Source of the DNA: UBA1161 sp049520395
Lineage (GTDB): Bacteria; Planctomycetota; Phycisphaerae; Tepidisphaerales; Tepidisphaeraceae
Assembly (NCBI GenBank): GCA_049520395.1
Contig: JBEKPV010000177.1
Span: 1-6,757 of the forward strand
DNA: 6,757 nucleotides
Reading direction: 5' to 3'
This document shows, piece by piece, positions 1-5,502 of the stretch. How positions within the stretch are numbered: the stretch's first letter is position 1; each line of letters opens with the position of its first letter. Both the position numbers and the translations under genes were made by a program. The notes beneath the pieces are model-generated. The model was not told the DNA's origin. It ran no database searches and saw nothing but the letters and a program-made list of their open reading frames with translations.

Positions 1-1097
1 TCATAGTTCCCACCATCAACGAAGCGGAGAATTTTCCGGAGCTTCTTCGGCGGATCGACGCCGCGCTGGGGCCTTGGAGCTACGAAGTGATCATCGTCGA
101 TGACAACAGCGCCGATGATACGCCGGCGGTTTGCGCTAAACTTGCCGCCACATATCCCCTGCGGCTGATGGTGCGGTCGGAACCCAAAAATGGCTTGAGC
201 GGCGCGGTTTTGTACGGAATGGCCGAGGCGCGCGGGGAGTTTCTGTGCGTCATGGACGCCGACCTTCAGCATCCGCCCGAAAAACTTCCGGAATTACTTG
301 CTCCCCTTCAGAACGGAACCGCGGATTTTGTCGTCGGCTCGCGCTACATGCCCGGCGGGAGCACCGACGGCACCTGGGGAACCCTTCGCAAAATCAATTC
401 GCGCGTGGCGACCCTCCTGGCGCGCCCATTCGCCGGGAACATTACCGACCCCATGGCCGGGTTTTTCGCATTGCGCCGGACCACCTACGCCGGCGCCCAG
501 CAACTGACACCGCTGGGGTACAAAATCGCCCTGGAATTGATGTGTAAATCGCGCGTCACGGCGGTGAAGGAAATCCCCATCCACTTCGGCTTGCGGCAAA
601 AAGGCCGCTCGAAATTGTCGCTCAAGCAGCAGTTCCGATATCTGGAGCACCTGAGCCGGCTATACGATTTCAAATATCCGCGGCTCTCCCCGGTCTTCAA
701 ATTTCTCATCGCGACGCTAATCAGTTGGATCGTGGGAGTCGCCGGCTTTATTTATCAGGGCGGCGCGCATCGCCCGGTATACGCCGTCGCGGCCGCCTAC
801 CCGGCGGCGATCCTGATCACCGCCATATTTCATCTCCGCTATGTGCGCACGCAGCGCGAATTCATCCCGCGCCGGCATCCCTGGCTCGATTTCGCCGCCA
901 TTACCGCCGCCGAGTGGATCGTTTGTGTCTGGACCGCCCATTGGACGTGGCACCATCTGCTCGACCCCACGCCGGCGGATATTTTCGTTTTCTCCTTCGG
1001 GGCCGCCACCCTGACACGATACATTTTGCGCAAGGAATTCATGCAGGACATCCGCGGCCTCCGCAAAACCCTGCCGCGCGAAATTGAGGCTGGTTAA
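1..1097 (+). CDS. Family 2 glycosyltransferase (DPM1-like) fused to GtrA-like membrane domain, 5' end missing
   Basis: The reading frame is open from the first bases of the window (IVPTINEAENF, the usual N-terminal strand of polyprenol-phosphate sugar transferases), so the true start lies upstream and the GTG at 87 is internal. About 364 residues are visible. The GT-A domain shows VDDNSADD, the nucleotide/metal motif DADLQHPPE (visible residues 85-93), GSRY, DPMAGFF and the family-typical EIPIHFGLRQKGRSKL. The last ~130 residues hold four hydrophobic segments and end in RYILRKEF, like a GtrA domain. By family knowledge it moves a sugar from a nucleotide donor to a polyprenyl phosphate at the inner membrane, and the GtrA-like part anchors the product or protein. 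Donor sugar unknown. It ends in TAA and overlaps the convergent methyltransferase by four bases. Confidence 0.9.
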   Translation, partial: IVPTINEAENFPELLRRIDAALGPWSYEVIIVDDNSADDTPAVCAKLAATYPLRLMVRSEPKNGLSGAVLYGMAEARGEFLCVMDADLQHPPEKLPELLAPLQNGTADFVVGSRYMPGGSTDGTWGTLRKINSRVATLLARPFAGNITDPMAGFFALRRTTYAGAQQLTPLGYKIALELMCKSRVTAVKEIPIHFGLRQKGRSKLSLKQQFRYLEHLSRLYDFKYPRLSPVFKFLIATLISWIVGVAGFIYQGGAHRPVYAVAAAYPAAILITAIFHLRYVRTQREFIPRRHPWLDFAAITAAEWIVCVWTAHWTWHHLLDPTPADIFVFSFGAATLTRYILRKEFMQDIRGLRKTLPREIEAG

Positions 1098-1720
1098 GGC
1101 TTATCCCCGCTCATGACCATCGATTTCCAAAGATAAGGCAGCCGTCCCGCGCCCTTAAATTGCAGGTGAGTAAACCCCGCTTCGGTCATCAGCGTCCCCA
1201 AAGTCGAGCGGCTCCAAAGCTTGATGTGGCCGCCGTCCCACAGCGGATTGGCGTGTTTGTCGAATTTGCCGAGCAGCGCGATGCCCAAATTTTTGAGATA
1301 GCCGTTGTAGGGTGTGGAGCAGATGAATCGCCCGCCGGATTTCGTGGCCGCGAAACATCCCCGAACGAACGCTCGCGGATCATAGAGGTGTTCCACGACT
1401 TCGGTGCTCACCACCAGATCGAACGGCTCGCACCCCAGCCGCTGCATGATGCCGTCGTCCGCCGCCATCACTTCGAATCGGCCTTCGGGATAGGCTTGCC
1501 GGGCGATTTCAACGCCTTGCTCGCTCAAGTCGATCCCGATGACCTGGCATCCCGCTCGCAAAAATTCCCCGGCCATCGCCCCGTTGCCGCACCCGACATC
1601 CAAAACCCGCACCTCCGGCCCCAGCGGCCCGCAAAGTGCAAACACCTGCGGCAAAAGATACGCGTGAGTGCAAAGCGGAGCCGCGCCCTTGTAGCGCTTT
1701 TCTTTATCGTAGACCGACAT
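1094..1720 (-). CDS. Class I SAM-dependent methyltransferase
   Basis: A 208-residue protein with a Rossmann methyltransferase core. Motif I is VLDVGCGNG (residues 39-47), an acidic residue ends strand 2 (IGIDLS, D64), and STEVVEH (105-111) and GGRFICSTPY (129-138) follow, as in UbiG/Methyltransf_23-like enzymes. A GHIKLWS segment at 164-170 is typical of members found near glycosyltransferases. The substrate cannot be read from the sequence; a sugar or lipid-linked glycan is plausible given the convergent glycosyltransferase. I chose the ATG at 1720 over the preceding TTG (1723) because a GAGGG ribosome-binding site lies 6 nt upstream. The protein is soluble, with no membrane helix. The gene lies downstream of the Rieske gene on the same strand. 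Confidence 0.9.
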   Translation of the reverse strand: MSVYDKEKRYKGAAPLCTHAYLLPQVFALCGPLGPEVRVLDVGCGNGAMAGEFLRAGCQVIGIDLSEQGVEIARQAYPEGRFEVMAADDGIMQRLGCEPFDLVVSTEVVEHLYDPRAFVRGCFAATKSGGRFICSTPYNGYLKNLGIALLGKFDKHANPLWDGGHIKLWSRSTLGTLMTEAGFTHLQFKGAGRLPYLWKSMVMSGDKP

Positions 1721-1794
1721 CAAACGCCCTCAAGTTTCCTTCGCTCACGATACTGGATGGGCAGGGATGCGTACAGTTCGCCCGCGATCGACAT
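1720..1794 (-). CDS. Possible 24-residue ORF bridging Rieske and methyltransferase genes
   Basis: A minus-strand ATG lies one base after the Rieske stop (TAG-G-ATG). It opens a 24-codon frame whose TGA shares one base with the methyltransferase ATG (TGATG). The peptide would begin MSIAGELYASLPIQ and end in a charged RERRKLEGV; no family is recognised. The exact tiling suggests either a translated leader that couples methyltransferase translation to the Rieske gene or a chance frame in a 75-base gap. There is no strong ribosome-binding site of its own, only TTTAGG next to the start. It resembles neither a signal peptide nor a membrane helix. Confidence 0.22.
   Translation of the reverse strand: MSIAGELYASLPIQYRERRKLEGV
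1727..1731 (-). promoter_or_regulatory. Ribosome-binding site of the methyltransferase gene
   Basis: GAGGG on the minus strand lies 6 nt before the ATG at 1720. It favours that ATG over the TTG one codon upstream. Confidence 0.55.
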
Positions 1795-1795
1795 C

Positions 1796-2122
1796 CTAAA
1801 AGATCGGCAAATCCGCCTGCACCAGTGTCGGCTGGCCGTCCCGCTCGAGCATTCGCATCGGATAATGCGTAACCCCCACGGTCTCCGCTCCGCATAATTT
1901 CCCGTCCGCGAGCCGAAACGTCCACTGATGCCACGGACAGATGACGCAGTCACCTTCGATTTCCCCCTCGGCGAGGCTCCCGCCGGCATGCGGACAATAA
2001 TTGTCCAGCACCGAAACTTCCCCCCCCACCAGAAACACGGCCAGATGGAACCCGCCGATCTCGACGTATTTTCCGGTCCCCTCGGTCAACTCATCGACTT
2101 GGCAAAGACTGGTCCAGGACAT
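1796..2122 (-). CDS. Rieske [2Fe-2S] ferredoxin-like protein
   Basis: A 108-residue stand-alone Rieske domain. The two cluster-binding boxes are complete: C43-P-H45 in YCPHAGGSL and C62-P-W-H65 in CPWHQWTF, with 16 residues between H45 and C62. The length fits the NirD-like or dioxygenase-ferredoxin-like small Rieske proteins, which pass electrons in the cytoplasm to a partner oxygenase or reductase. No such partner is in the window, so the redox process is unknown. It has no signal peptide or membrane helix. The ATG at 2122 has no convincing ribosome-binding site (AAGCTGACCC precedes it). A large palindromic repeat lies just upstream and separates it from the ESCRT-III-like genes. Confidence 0.93.
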   Translation of the reverse strand: MSWTSLCQVDELTEGTGKYVEIGGFHLAVFLVGGEVSVLDNYCPHAGGSLAEGEIEGDCVICPWHQWTFRLADGKLCGAETVGVTHYPMRMLERDGQPTLVQADLPIF

Positions 2123-2150
2123 GGGTCAGCTTTTCATCGAAATCAAATTC

Positions 2151-2261
2151 AAATGCAATTTTTGCCACAGATGAAAATCAGATGGACACAGATAAAGTCC
2201 AGTTTTGATTTCCCATCTGTGTCCATCTGATTTTCATCTGTGGCTAATTCTCTTCGCATTT
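2151..2261. repeat. Intergenic palindromic repeat with perfect 30-bp arms
   Basis: The 166-bp gap between the Rieske start and the upstream gene's stop is mostly this element. The left arm (2164-2193) begins GCCACAGATG; the right arm (2215-2244) is its exact reverse complement; a 21-nt spacer separates them. A short outer pair, AAATGC at 2151-2156 and GCATTT at 2256-2261, frames it. Inside each arm the word CAGAT (or ATCTG) recurs every 10-11 bases. The transcript would form a very stable hairpin. No T-run follows on either strand, so it is not a standard intrinsic terminator, though it could protect or separate mRNAs. It resembles dispersed REP- or MITE-like intergenic repeats rich in CACAGATG known from environmental bacteria; that comparison is from memory. 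Confidence 0.85.
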
Positions 2262-2288
2262 AATCCGCGGCCAACTTCACGCCAGAGT

Positions 2289-2897
2289 CTAATCTTTCTG
2301 CTTGCCGCTCCCCAGTTCCTTGGCGATTTCCGATTCCAATTCATCGAGCTTCCCCAGTTCGGTCCGTTCGCCGGCGAGCACATCCGCGGCGATCATCCGG
2401 TCGATTTCTTCATCGCTGACCAGTTCCTCGCGCGCGGTGGAAGTTGCCGGGGCGCTGCCGGCCTGTTCCATCGAATCTAGAAAAATCCCCATGCGCTCTT
2501 CCATGCTCCCGGCCTGCGCGACGGCTTTTTCCCATTGCGACTGGGTTTTGGTCAAATCGAGTTGGCCGAAGATTTGGCTGATCTGGCCGGCCATCAGATG
2601 CATCGACTCGGCAAACTGCTGGCTCGCCTGCGCTTGTTGCTGAATGAGCATCGCGTTCTTGATCGAAAGCATTTGCCGCTCGAGCATTTTTTTCACGGCC
2701 GCCGTGCGCTTCAGCGCCCCGCGAATAAATTGATACTGCGATTCGTCCCCGATCTTGCGGGCCTTGCGCGCGTTTTCGATGAAATCTTCGGCGAATTTTT
2801 CCTGCTGGCGGATGGAACGCTCGATCGCTCGCAAACCGCTTTTGATTTTGATTTCCCGCTCGATCCGGCGTTCGTCTTTGGATTTGAACAGGCCCAT
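2289..2897 (-). CDS. ESCRT-III (Snf7/CHMP2-like) coiled-coil protein, putative
   Basis: A 202-residue, highly charged, mainly helical protein with no membrane helix or cysteine cluster. Its layout matches ESCRT-III subunits. A short basic N-terminus (MGLFKSKDERR) leads into helix 1 (about 8-48), a Gly-Asp turn (KIGDES, 48-53), and a long helix 2 (about 54-90) containing IRGALKRTAAVKKMLERQ. Helices follow at about 117-145 (QWEKAVAQAGSMEERM) and 158-174 (ELVSDEEIDRMI), with a last acidic amphipathic helix at 177-195. Eukaryotic CHMP2/CHMP3 proteins have the same order, with an autoinhibitory and Vps4-binding tail at the end. By inference it polymerises on membranes with the two upstream proteins. 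A PspA/Vipp1-like protein is an alternative. It ends the proposed operon; its weak ribosome-binding site is GGAACCTCAC before ATG. Confidence 0.6.
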   Translation of the reverse strand: MGLFKSKDERRIEREIKIKSGLRAIERSIRQQEKFAEDFIENARKARKIGDESQYQFIRGALKRTAAVKKMLERQMLSIKNAMLIQQQAQASQQFAESMHLMAGQISQIFGQLDLTKTQSQWEKAVAQAGSMEERMGIFLDSMEQAGSAPATSTAREELVSDEEIDRMIAADVLAGERTELGKLDELESEIAKELGSGKQKD

Positions 2898-2918
2898 GTG
2901 AGGTTCCGAAAATTGCTC

Positions 2919-2948
2919 CCCCTCTCCCCGATACTACAGGGAAAGGGG
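2919..2948 (-). repeat. Intergenic C/G-rich hairpin
   Basis: Ten-base arms (2919-2928 and 2939-2948) flank a 10-nt loop in the 59-bp gap between the two coiled-coil genes. In minus-strand RNA the arms, CCCCTTTCCC and GGGAGAGGGG, pair fully with one G-U wobble. In plus-strand RNA that position becomes a C-A mismatch. There is no T-run after the stem. It may be an intergenic palindrome of the CCCTCTCCCC class or an mRNA-stabilising or attenuating stem that tunes the last gene of the operon. Confidence 0.5.
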
Positions 2949-2956
2949 ATAAAGAA

Positions 2957-3571
2957 TTAAATCGACGACGACGCATCCGCCTGTCGTTTGCGTACCGCCT
3001 GATCGGCCGCCGCGTAGCCCTGCTCCGTCTTAACCCCGCCCTTGTCCATCTTGCTCCAGATATTCATCAGTTCCTGCCCGGCCGAAGTCAGCCCGGCCCC
3101 CCCCACCGAATCGGCGTCGGTTTCCCGGCCGAGTTCCAGAATCGAATCCAGCCGCTGCTGATAGATATCCTGCGAAACCGTATCGTCGCCGATCCACTGG
3201 CTGATCCGCGCGACGTCGCCGTCGGTTAAATTGAGCAATCCCGTGGATCGCCCGCGCTCGCTCGTCTCCTTGATCAGCCGCAGGCGCGAAACCGTGAGAA
3301 GCTCCTTGCTGCGCAGGGTCAGCTCCCGCGCGTTCATCAATTGTTCCTGGGTCTTTAATTCAAATGTCTGCGCCAGCGCCTTTCTCATCTCCGGCGATTT
3401 CTGGGTCGCCCCCTGCTGAAAAATTTTCTGCTTTTCGTCGACGATCTTTTCGATCCGGCCAAACAGCCGATCGCGCTGGCGGGTGAGGAGAATCTCCTCC
3501 TTGCGCAGTTCCTGCCGAGTCAGATTGCTCAGCGTCTTCTTTCGCCCGAAAATCTTGTCGATCAGAGCCAT
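2957..3571 (-). CDS. ESCRT-III (Snf7)-like coiled-coil protein, putative second subunit
   Basis: A 204-residue charged helical protein, without membrane helices. Its N-terminus MALIDKIFGRKKT, followed by TRQELRKEE, recalls the CHMP2-type start (a hydrophobic segment, FGRRK, then a long helix). Helix 1 runs about 15-52, a polar turn QQGATQKSP follows, and helix 2 runs about 60-104 (RKALAQTFELKTQEQLMNAR), giving the expected antiparallel hairpin. The C-terminal half is less typical: a segment around NLTDGDVARISQWIGDD (114-130), then a helix with ELMNIWSKMD (167-176). I chose the ATG at 3571 because GGGGTGA lies 5 nt upstream and this gives the family-like N-terminus; a GTG at 3580 overlapping the previous stop (GTGA) would add three residues. 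Partnership with its neighbours is inferred from operon position and paralogous layout. Confidence 0.5.
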   Translation of the reverse strand: MALIDKIFGRKKTLSNLTRQELRKEEILLTRQRDRLFGRIEKIVDEKQKIFQQGATQKSPEMRKALAQTFELKTQEQLMNARELTLRSKELLTVSRLRLIKETSERGRSTGLLNLTDGDVARISQWIGDDTVSQDIYQQRLDSILELGRETDADSVGGAGLTSAGQELMNIWSKMDKGGVKTEQGYAAADQAVRKRQADASSSI

Positions 3572-3576
3572 CGCGA

Positions 3577-3583
3577 TCACCCC
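3577..3583 (-). promoter_or_regulatory. Ribosome-binding site deciding the start at 3571
   Basis: GGGGTGA on the minus strand, 5 nt before the ATG at 3571. It lies across the stop codon of the upstream fusion gene, which suggests translational coupling of the two products. Confidence 0.55.
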
Positions 3584-5067
3584 ACTTCAGGTTCCGCGGG
3601 ATGCGGGCGGACCGGCGTCTTGCGATGCAAAATCGGCTCATCCGGCGGGCTCTCCGGCAACTGCGTCATCTCCGGCTCCTCCTCTTCAGATTTCGCCGGC
3701 GCCTTCTCCTCCCCAACCAGTTCCTCGTAAAGCGCCTGTTCTTCCGACCAGAGCGAATTGTTCACCCCGGCGGTTACGCTCTGCGCCAGTTCGCTGTCGG
3801 CCTCCAGTTGCGCCAGAATTTCCTCCGCCTTGGAGGCATCGGCCGCGATCTCCTCGGGAGTGGGCAACTGCGCGTATTCGCCGTGTTTTTGCAATTCCAG
3901 GGAGTGCAGATGCGTGTTGATGACGTTCACCTGCTGGTTGAGCACCGACAAAAGCTGTTGCCGCCGGGCCACGTCTTTGCGGAGTTGAAGAAGCTGGCTG
4001 GTGATCCGCCGCCGCGGCGTTTCGCCCGCTTCCTTGAATTGCCGGCGCAGCTCGTCCTCTTTCCTTTCCAGGACCGACAGATCCTCATACCCCCGGTCGC
4101 GCAATTGCGTCAGCGAAGCACGCCGTTCGCTCAGAAGCGCGATCTTCTTGTCCAGATCCCCCTTTTTCGAGAAGACGGACTTCAATCGACTCAGGAAGAA
4201 ACGATCCATGACTGGCATGTTGGCTCCTCCTCGAAGGAGTAATCCGACCGGCGGACTCTCGCCCGCCCGATACATCACCATCTGCCCGCGAATGCGCTTG
4301 GCGACCAGCCCGGTGTGTTCGCTGGCGTAGTTTTTCATCTCCGCCTCGACCATCCGCATGGGCAAGTCGGTGTATTCCGCCACATGCTCCGCCGAGAGGC
4401 TCCCGGTCAGCAGTTCCGATTTCCCCGCCTCGATCGCGGTGTTGATGCGTTTCTTCTTGTCCGCCGGCGCCTCCGGATCGAAGAGGTCGGCGATAAATTG
4501 CGTCTGCGGCGGCCCCGCCGCCGTCCATCCCCCCGAGCGGTTCGGCCAAATCAAAATGACCGTGCGTTCCTCGCCCCGCTCCATGGTCTCCGTCGCATCC
4601 GCGGTAAATCCGCCCGTGGACATGAGCACGACCGTCGTCGGAACCGGGTTGGCCCCAGGCAGCGGCGGCGGCAATTCCGCCAGGGCCGCCGTCACATCTT
4701 CAACAGTCGCCGCTTCCGGAGGCTTCCCCTCGATCAGCGCCGCCGTCGGCGATAGACACGCCACGCGCAGCCGCCCCATCGTCGCCTTCGCCGACCAGAA
4801 TTTCTTCTTTTCCGATAAAACGACATCCAGCCGCCGCCCGATCGGCATCTTCAATTCCAATTCCCGGTCCGGCTTCTCCAACTTGCTCATCAGCAGTTTC
4901 AATTCAACGCCATGATCTCCGGTCGTAATATCCCGCTGAAAATCCGTCAGCGCCCGTCGCCCCTCGACCGTGTCGATGCGCAAACGCGGATCGTCCAGCA
5001 ACTGCTGGGCGCGCAAAATGAATTGCTGTTCGAGCCGGCGGTGAATCTGTGGATCGGAACTGATCAT
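3577..5067 (-). CDS. Multidomain protein: unknown N-terminal domain, winged-helix-like segment, Snf7/ESCRT-III-like C-terminal half
   Basis: A 496-residue protein. Residues ~2-200 form an unassigned mixed domain containing STGGFTADA (150-158). Residues ~203-268 read as a winged helix: KKRINTAIEAGKSELL, a turn with SAEHVAEYTDLP, helix PMRMVEAEMKNYA, then a hairpin ending GQMVMYR. Residues ~286-451 look Snf7-like: basic entry LKSVFSKKGD, helix 1 to about 348, polar turn (AGETPRRR), helix 2 with QLLQLRKDVARRQQLLSVL, then a helix with KAEEILAQLEADSELAQSV. The acidic, proline-rich tail holds LPESPPDEPI (470-479), resembling the MIM2 motif that binds Vps4 MIT domains. Winged helix before Snf7 is the CHMP7 order. 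I chose the ATG at 5067 because GGAG lies 10 nt upstream and ATGA overlaps the small ORF's stop; the ATG at 5142 lacks a site and would erase that ORF. No membrane helix. Domain calls are inferred. Confidence 0.55.
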   Translation of the reverse strand: MISSDPQIHRRLEQQFILRAQQLLDDPRLRIDTVEGRRALTDFQRDITTGDHGVELKLLMSKLEKPDRELELKMPIGRRLDVVLSEKKKFWSAKATMGRLRVACLSPTAALIEGKPPEAATVEDVTAALAELPPPLPGANPVPTTVVLMSTGGFTADATETMERGEERTVILIWPNRSGGWTAAGPPQTQFIADLFDPEAPADKKKRINTAIEAGKSELLTGSLSAEHVAEYTDLPMRMVEAEMKNYASEHTGLVAKRIRGQMVMYRAGESPPVGLLLRGGANMPVMDRFFLSRLKSVFSKKGDLDKKIALLSERRASLTQLRDRGYEDLSVLERKEDELRRQFKEAGETPRRRITSQLLQLRKDVARRQQLLSVLNQQVNVINTHLHSLELQKHGEYAQLPTPEEIAADASKAEEILAQLEADSELAQSVTAGVNNSLWSEEQALYEELVGEEKAPAKSEEEEPEMTQLPESPPDEPILHRKTPVRPHPAEPEVG

Positions 5068-5177
5068 ACTCGCGATTCTCCGGAGCCAGCCCGGCGCCAT
5101 TTCCAGTAAATTGCCGCGCCCGCCATGGCGCACCAAGCCCATCCAACCAGGCAGACCACCAGATAAATCCTTCCCAT
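5064..5177 (-). CDS. Small single-pass membrane protein (37 residues)
   Basis: The ATG at 5177 opens a 37-codon frame, MGRIYLVVCLVGWAWCAMAG, continuing AAIYWKWRRAGSGESRV to TGA. Residues 4-24 form one clear hydrophobic segment, bounded by tryptophan and tyrosine and followed by the basic WKWRR, which predicts the C-terminus in the cytoplasm. It fills the gap between the zinc-ribbon membrane gene (stop at 5203) and the fusion gene, whose ATG it overlaps as ATGA. There is no close ribosome-binding site; GAGGAAAGG lies 18 nt upstream, and a GTG at 5222 could start an N-terminally longer form of 52 residues. No family is recognised. By inference it could be a membrane anchor or assembly partner for the ESCRT-III-like proteins. 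Too short to exclude chance, but the hydrophobic pattern and tiling argue for it. Confidence 0.55.
   Translation of the reverse strand: MGRIYLVVCLVGWAWCAMAGAAIYWKWRRAGSGESRV
5078..5081 (-). promoter_or_regulatory. Ribosome-binding site deciding the start at 5067
   Basis: GGAG on the minus strand, 10 nt before the ATG at 5067 and inside the end of the small membrane ORF. It supports that ATG over two upstream in-frame ATGs (5142 and 5100). Confidence 0.45.
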
Positions 5178-5202
5178 GGCGATCGTCGCCGCCGGCCTTT
5201 CC

Positions 5203-5493
5203 TCAGGCCGCGGCCCTTTCACGTCTGTGCGCCGACCGCGCCTGCAACGGCACGCCGCATCGGCGGCAGTATCTGGCGTGGATCGGATTCACCGCGCCGC
5301 AGCGCACCCGACCGCACCACTGCCACTGGGCAGCCGTGGCGACGCGGGCTGGCCGGCGAATTCCAAATATCAGCCTCAACCCATACCAAATCAGGCGCAC
5401 TAACACGCCCACTGCCCAGCCCAACATAATCGCTCCCCCGACCAGGAGCAGAAGCAGGAGAAGCAGTATATCAAAACCGAAGCCGCCCATCAT
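5203..5493 (-). CDS. Small membrane protein with C-terminal zinc ribbon
   Basis: A 96-residue protein. Residues ~8-45 are strongly hydrophobic (a run of eight leucines, then VGGAIMLGWAVGVLVRLIWYG), enough for one long or two short membrane helices. A cytoplasmic zinc ribbon follows, with Cys60-x4-Cys65 and Cys76-x2-Cys79 (RYCRRCGVPL), and an Arg-rich tail. No exact family is recognised; the type is a membrane-anchored zinc-ribbon adaptor. It begins 9 nt after the kinase stop, and GGA before the tandem ATGs (5493, 5490) fits the second slightly better. Because the kinase also ends in zinc ribbons, the two may interact and place the kinase at the membrane; that is inference. Confidence 0.75.
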   Translation of the reverse strand: MMGGFGFDILLLLLLLLVGGAIMLGWAVGVLVRLIWYGLRLIFGIRRPARVATAAQWQWCGRVRCGAVNPIHARYCRRCGVPLQARSAHRRERAAA

Positions 5494-5502
5494 TATTTCC
5501 GT

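Noticed and set aside
87..89. GTG as the start of the glycosyltransferase
   Set aside because: The upstream codons in the same frame encode the conserved IVPTINEAENF strand of the family, so the gene starts before the window.
1160..1897. Long plus-strand open frame (245 codons) opposite the methyltransferase and Rieske genes
   Set aside because: Its product has low-complexity Arg/Pro/His composition typical of the antisense of GC-rich genes, and both opposite genes have intact family motifs.
2151..2261. CRISPR array or intrinsic terminator at the intergenic repeat
   Set aside because: There is one inverted pair with no regular direct repeats and spacers, and no T-run follows the stem on either strand.
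2289..3571. Plain PspA/Vipp1 phage-shock proteins
   Set aside because: Kept only as an alternative: the proteins are shorter than usual PspA/Vipp1, have two different paralogues in tandem plus a winged-helix fusion, and show acidic C-terminal helices more like CHMP proteins; a profile search could still overturn this.
3601..4242. Plus-strand open frame of 213 codons opposite the fusion gene
   Set aside because: Arg/Leu-rich shadow of the coiled-coil coding strand with no recognisable motif or ribosome-binding site; the minus-strand frame is longer and fits the gene chain.
5068..5142. N-terminal extension of the fusion protein from the ATG at 5142
   Set aside because: No ribosome-binding site, odd Gly/Arg composition, and it overlaps the small membrane ORF whose stop couples to the ATG at 5067.
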